Part shown: piece after piece, positions 58,946-64,000 of the stretch
Numbering within the stretch: position 1 is the stretch's first letter
Layout: every line of letters starts with the position of its first letter
From: Poecilobothrus nobilitatus
Lineage: Eukaryota; Arthropoda; Insecta; Diptera; Dolichopodidae
Direction of reading: 5' to 3'
Assembly: GCA_947095535.1 (NCBI GenBank)
Contig: OX352774.1
Coordinates: 170,064,200-170,128,199 of the forward strand
Length of the DNA: 64,000 nucleotides
Made by a program: the position numbers and the translations under genes
Notes under the pieces: model-generated
Seen by the model: only the letters and a program-made list of their open reading frames with translations
Databases searched by the model: none
Told to the model about the DNA's origin: nothing

Positions 58946-61289
58946 CTGAAAATATGCAACATATTTTTATATAATATTTTAAAATATGTAATTTAGCCGC
59001 ACTGGGTGTATGATTAAGCATATTACGTATTTAAACCAAGAAGTGCGGTTTCAAATTCTAAACAATATTTTCAATTGAAAAAAAAGTAACGGGAAAAATA
59101 CAAAATGTAATTAGCTATAATATGTAAATTAATATAAACAAAATTAATAAATTATATATATATACATTTATACAAATATTTTTTAACCTTTAATGATCTT
59201 TGTTGCAGATTTTTTTTAATAATACTACATAATCCTATGTGATTTGTATTTTAAAAATAAATAGATAAATATTTCTTTTATTTGAAACAAATGAAAAATT
59301 AACTTTACAAAAGAAAATTAAATTTTTTTAGGACGAAAACTATTCCATACATAACGACAAAAAGAAAACAAACAACATTTCACTTGATTAATTACATTAG
59401 GATTAGAAAATTGCCAACTAGTCTGGTATTAAGTCTAGTCAAGTAACTTACGCGTATATATATATATATACTTGTATAATTTGGCATCGTTTTATTGCAA
59501 TTCTTTTCTTATTTATTTTTTTTTTTTTTAGATTTTTAAGCGGAAATAAGCATTTCGATTAAAATTACGTTTAATTTTAATTTTTCTCTTTTTTATTTTG
59601 TTTTATTTTAAATTGCAATAGGAAGGTAACATGAATTGTTCGCCTACACAGAAAAAAATTATATAGATATTATTTTTTAATGCATAGAAAACTTCATCGT
59701 CATCATTGTTGTTGACTACGATAGTCGTGCAGATACGACTTTTTTTTTCCTTAATATAATTCTTTGCTAAAGAAAAACAAGGAAAATTAAAAAAAAATTC
59801 ATTCATAAAAATTTTTTGCCAACGCAAAAGTTGCCAAGATAATTTTTTTTTTTCTGCCATTTTTATTTTTCATTTTATGTGTTTATTTTTATTCATTATT
59901 TTTTATTATTTTTGATCAAATATCAATGATTAGGTTAATTGATACAAGGGCTAGTCGAAAGTTAATTAAATTTTTTTTTTTTTAATAAAATACAGACTGG
60001 GTTTGTGACATTCTTAAAATTGTTCTATATAATCTGTTTGGTTGATACAAGATAGGTATATTTTAATCGCTTTAAATAGTTCATTAACTTTTTTGTTCAC
60101 ATTAAATATGGAAATCGCAATAAATTTAAGGAAATTTTAACATTTTATTTTTTAAGCGGATTTTTAAAGTAAATTTGCTGAAGTATATAAGTATGCATAC
60201 TTAACTTTAGTAGGACTTCGATCACCAGCTAACTAAATACATGTATTCAGAAGTTTTTGTTATACAAATAAATAAAACAAGCAAAATTTCAATAATTATA
60301 TATAAAAAATCACTGACAATAATTACGAATAATATCAATGTGACTTAGTAATTGAAACCTCTACCAAAAAATGAAAATTCTTAGCCAACTCTAGACCCTG
60401 TCTTTTTAATTAAAAAAAAAAACAGATTTTGATTGAAGAAAAAAAATGTAGGTATATTTAAAAAGAGTATAACCAAAATATCAAATCATTGATATTTAAT
60501 TAGAATTTGCAAGAACCCTACCCTGATATTAAAAGTGGAAAATGCTGGAAAATTATTAAAAAATATAGAAAAAAAAAATATTTTTTATTTTTGTTTAAAT
60601 TATCTTTAAAATTATGAACACCCCAAAAATTACAAAATAAAAGCCAATAAAAAATTTTAGGCCACAATTGAATAGAAATATTTTTTTTTTTTTTAGATTT
60701 TAAAAGAAATCAAATGAAAAAAAAAAAGAAAAATTAAATGAACACGCAAAATAACAATTTAGATTAATTGGATAACTAATGAAACATATATGAAAGTACT
60801 TGTATCTGCCGGTTTTCAGTTTTTGTTTTTGTTTTTGTTTTTTGATATACACAATATACCATCTATGTTTAAAAATATTTATAAAAATTTATTTGGCGTA
60901 TCAAAATTATTTTTTTTTTCTGTTTTTTTTTTTTAAATTCTTCACTAAATGAAAATGAATGATTTGATTTTAACATGAAATTTTAAATAATTTTTTTTAA
61001 TTAAATGAAAATTGAAAGGAAATCTTATAAATCTATATTTGTTATTAAGAAAATTTATTTTAGTAATTTTTTTCTGCTTTTTGAAAATGTTATCTTTTTC
61101 CGCTTATAATGTATGTCAGTATGTATATATAGTTATTTGCTTTTTAGTGTTATTTTCAAAAAATTTCTTAACTTTTGCTTATTACTTTTATACTCTGTCT
61201 TGCTTGTGCGTTCATCTGTTTATAAAACTTAATATTTAGAATGTAGATTATTAATTCACTATGTAAAAAATAACTATTAAAAAAATTAA
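58946..61289. other. Intron-like A+T-rich DNA
   Basis: Probably intron of the minus-strand gene ending at 58869. An 85-codon minus-strand frame at 59603-59860 (MAEKKKLSWQLLRWQK...) has a good ATG context and a short acidic Asn/Asp stretch, but two acceptor-like sites and a poly-Phe stretch inside it; one such frame is about what chance would give. TATATATATATATA lies at 59455-59470. Confidence 0.45.
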
Positions 61290-62530
61290 TGTTCTTTCAA
61301 CATTATTATTATGTATACCCAGCCATTACAGAACTACAGCCCCTAAAAGTTTGAAAAAATTATATTTTTAAAAGGGTGTATGTTCGACTCAGGTTCAATA
61401 ATTTTTAACCTAATCACAAACAATAGGATATTTTTTTAATTTTATAAATTAATATCAATATTATGCAATTTTATGCAGTTTTACCATTATGTAAAAACAA
61501 AATTTTACAAGATTTTGCTTCTTTTGTATATCGGGCCCTTTTAAATAAAAAATTTTGAGTGAAGAAAAATTCTTTCAGTCTAATCAAGGACCAAATATAT
61601 ATGGTAGCAACAAAAAAAAACGCTCAAGCTCACCGAATTGTTCAAAATATCTTATTTGGTGACTACAAATTCGAGGTGGTGAAAAATTTTGTATAACTAG
61701 TTTGATTGTATGATAACTGATGATGCGATAACCGCAGCCAAGAAATCAAATGATAAATTCTTCTGGTGAACAGATTCTATTTTAGATTAACCAAACAGAT
61801 GAAATCCAAATATATCAGCTATTAATCGCTGTATAACGCTCCAGGACACATACTTATCAAATGCGGAGTTTAATTCCGAGCAAAATATGTGCACCTAGGA
61901 GCACCGAAAATGAACTGCCAGCAATAAACCCTATACAAGTCTTTACTTTCTTAGAGAAAGTAGGGCTGGCAGAAGTATTATAAGTGGAGGCAAAATCCAC
62001 AACACGATGTAACAGCACAATAGATCTACATCAAAAGATCGCAGTGTCATTTATACCTTTGAAATAAATCTAATCTAACGCTGTACAACATTCTCATCGT
62101 TCCAGTATTACTATATAGCTCAGAATCGTGAACAATGTCGTAAAATGATAAAAATTTGTTAGATGCATTTGAAAGAAAAATCCTACGAACGATCTTTGGT
62201 CCTATAATTATAAATGTAATGCGTAATGTTTAAGGGCTATTAGAAATAAAAAATTTTAAATTTGTTATTTTGAGACACCTGCACAAATTTTTTTATAGTA
62301 AAACACAAAAATTAAAAATTCGAAATTATATTTTTACATCTGTTTACAGCTTTTCTTAATTACATAGAGTTTCCTTAAAATTGAAGAAAGTCTCCCTTTA
62401 TTTTTCACAAATTTTCCTTATATTTGAAATTCTACCAAACATTACAAGTCTACAATATCCTAAACTGTTTTTAGTGTCTTTTGGAAAATGTGCGCTTTTA
62501 AAAACCTTTGATTTTTCATATTGTCTTGTT
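61290..62530 (+). repeat. Dispersed repeat family H, copy F, interrupted by a non-LTR fragment
   Basis: The left part (61290-61595) carries CATTACAGAACTACAGCCCC, TAAAAGTTTGAAAAA, TTTTACCATTATGTAAAAAC, AAAATTTTACAAG and TTTTGAGTGAAGAAAAATTC, TTTCAG. The right part (62228-62530) carries GGGCTATTAGAAAT, GAGACACCTGCACAAATTTT and the H block GTCTTTTGGAAAATGTGCGC, TTTTAAAAACCTTTG (62476-62510). The order is the same as in copies C and E, but about 630 bp of foreign sequence lies between the two parts. Confidence 0.7.
61600..62225 (+). pseudogene. Decayed non-LTR reverse transcriptase fragment inserted in family H
   Basis: GDYKFEVVKNFV (near 61660-61697) matches the established GDxxFEVVxxFxYLGS region. 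NKSNLTLYNILIVPVLLYSS then ES, stop, TMS, stop, NDKNLLDAFERKILRTIFGP (62064-62203) matches LTLYKTLIRPVLLYGSETWTL...FERK.LR.I.GP. The gap between these two parts is longer than usual; text around 61850-62040 (GCACCTAGGAGCACCGAAAA, GAAAGTAGGGCTGGCAGAAG) does not fit the reverse transcriptase and may be a further insertion. Stops and frame shifts mark it as dead. Confidence 0.75.
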
Positions 62531-63730
62531 TATTTATACAATAAAACGCTTACAATATTATTGTACAATTATTTATATTGAAATATTAGGCGTTGTTTGG
62601 CTTTCATTAATTTTTATTTGTGTTGTGATAAATGTACGATTTACACTTAATTTTGAATTAAATTTAAAATTGAAAATATCAAATTAAAATGTATGTGTAT
62701 CTATACAGTATTTTTACAAGTATAATGTATAGATTTAAGAAGAAGGGGATTTTTTTAAAATTTAAGAAGAACGGGAAGGGGATATTATGTATACGGAATT
62801 ATACAGTTTATACAGTTTTATATAATTTTAAATTATACTTTATTTTTTAATTCACAAAAGTTATTATTAAAATTATATTTATATAAATACGAGTATGTAT
62901 AAATACAAAGTGTTTCTTCCTTAAATTTTATTATGATCTTATGTTTCTTTTCTTTAAATATTTTAAAAAATTTTATTATTTAATTTCATTAATGGGAAAA
63001 TTTATCTTTTCTTTTCTGATTACTTTAAATATTTTGCATAGAAAATAGAATTTCTATTAGAGATACATTCAATCAAAAAACTTACAAATAAATTCACTAT
63101 AAAACATCTGGAAAAATATAAAAAAAAAAATTTTAAATTAATATTAAAATAAAAATAATGCTATAGCAAATTGCATATTTATAAATAATTATTCAAACAT
63201 TTAAGACTATTACCAAATAAATAAAAAATGTATAAAAATATTAAAATAAACTTAACAAAATCAATAAAAAAAATAATTAGTGAAATACATATACTTGTAT
63301 ATTGCAAATTAACTTTTTATTTTATTTTTGATTTGTTTTTACTTGAATAAAACATTTTCTTTTATAAACAAAAAAGAAAAAAAACTCTATTAAAAGTACA
63401 ATTATTGACCTTCTTTAATATGCTCTGTGCGTTCGTCATTACAAATAATTGTACAGGTTTTTTAAAAATAGTTGTGTGTATAAGTTTTTTTTTTTAAATT
63501 TATTAAGTAAGTATATATAGTCTTTATCTATTGTCGTTCGTAGTTGTCTTTTAGCTATAATCAGCTGGTGACTATAATAATAATGAAAAGTTTACATTTC
63601 ATGATGAATGCACCTCCATAGATTGACTTTAAATTAAAACGGGTTGAAATACAGTTGACCTTGTCAACTCTTAAATACCCGTACGAAACGAACCCTTTAT
63701 TGAGTTCGAAATATAATATAGCAAACACTC
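62531..63730. other. Noncoding A+T-rich DNA
   Basis: Nothing beyond homopolymers and TATG text. A short GC-richer island at 63420-63445 (ATGCTCTGTGCGTTCGTCAT) has no splice support. Confidence 0.5.
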
Positions 63731-63890
63731 TGCTTATAATATTATTTTTTTTTTTAAAAATAATTAAATTTTTTATTATTTTTAAAATAATTTGGGTGAG
63801 TTTTATAATTTCTTGAACTATAATGGTTGTTATGATTCTTCGAACCTACCATCCTACCTACAATTCGAACCTACCATCTAAATTTATCAA
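63731..63890 (+). repeat. Dispersed repeat pair, copy 2
   Basis: TGCTTATAATATTA, a T run and TTTTAAAATAATTTGGGTGA then GTTTTATAATTTCTTGAACTAT (63780-63822) match 24484-24640. It continues with the duplicated phrase TTCGAACCTACCATC (63839 and 63868). The right boundary is uncertain. Confidence 0.6.
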
Positions 63891-63915
63891 TCTACTACTA
63901 TCTACTAGTACTTAC

Positions 63916-63945
63916 ATGCCACTGAATGGAAGTACTTCTTTTCTA
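63916..63945 (-). CDS. Candidate 30-base internal exon, minus strand
   Basis: TCTTCCATTAATTTCAG (acceptor ending 63946) and GTAAGTAC (donor from 63915) enclose 30 bases. Read as two bases plus EKKYFHSVA plus one base, the exon leaves phase 1, which is what the terminal exon at 58869-58945 needs. Both signals are strong, but the match is short, two frames are open and phase agreement has a one-in-three chance. It lies just right of a repeat copy. Confidence 0.2.
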
Positions 63946-64000
63946 CTGAAATTAATGGAAGAGGCGGGAAAAAATTCAGCACTAATAAATTGAAAGTTTT

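Noticed and set aside
59603..59860. 85-codon minus-strand frame MAEKKKLSWQ...
   Set aside because: About one frame of this length is expected by chance in this composition; it contains a poly-T stretch and acceptor-like sites and has no recognised motif.

Overview
The window is A+T-rich nuclear DNA, about four-fifths A+T by eye, from a eukaryote that is almost certainly an insect and most likely a fly (Diptera). The evidence is a gene split by 57-67 bp introns with AG acceptors and GT donors, A-rich start contexts, TATGTA/TATA microsatellites, mini-me-like repeats with RGAC-type tracts, tRNA-derived SINEs and decayed non-LTR retrotransposons. I cannot name the species.

Only three parts of the window are convincingly protein coding. 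(1) A complete five-exon tektin gene of the tektin-2 type lies on the minus strand (20252-21780, 426 residues in my splice model) and should encode a ciliary or sperm-axoneme filament protein. (2) A long first coding exon lies on the plus strand (38033-39482). It encodes a signal-anchor-like N-terminus followed by Asn/Gln/Ser/Thr-rich low-complexity sequence and ends in a GTAAGT donor; the rest of the gene is not identified. (3) An isolated terminal exon lies on the minus strand (58869-58945); its family is not recognised and its upstream exons probably lie beyond the window. Weaker single-exon candidates with usable splice signals are at 6674-6784 (+), 52553 onward (+) and 63916-63945 (-).

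The rest is intergenic or intronic DNA with layered repeats. Four copies of a tRNA-derived SINE are present, three with clear target-site duplications, plus a second, older tRNA-like family and a lone B-box fragment. An unnamed dispersed family, called H here, occurs at least six times in both orientations and carries a well-kept block reading TGTGCGCCTTTAAAAACC; one H copy is split by a non-LTR insertion and another by a SINE. Three decayed non-LTR fragments are at 39955-40210 (-), 51180-51815 (-) and 61600-62225 (+). A tandem array at 26012-28219 has a unit of about 680 bp, each unit holding three sub-repeats of about 75 bp; it starts beside an H-type block and about 0.8 kb from a Helitron-like hairpin plus CTAG end. 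There are also mini-me-like copies, minisatellites and a 390 bp element with inverted ends.

By region: 1-20 kb, gene-poor repeats; 20.2-21.8 kb, tektin; 22-35 kb, repeats and the tandem array; 35.4-39.5 kb, possible promoter and large first exon of the N-rich gene; 39.5-64 kb, probably its intron or 3' flank, with repeats and the antisense terminal exon. No CRISPR array, operon, rRNA gene or functional tRNA gene was seen.
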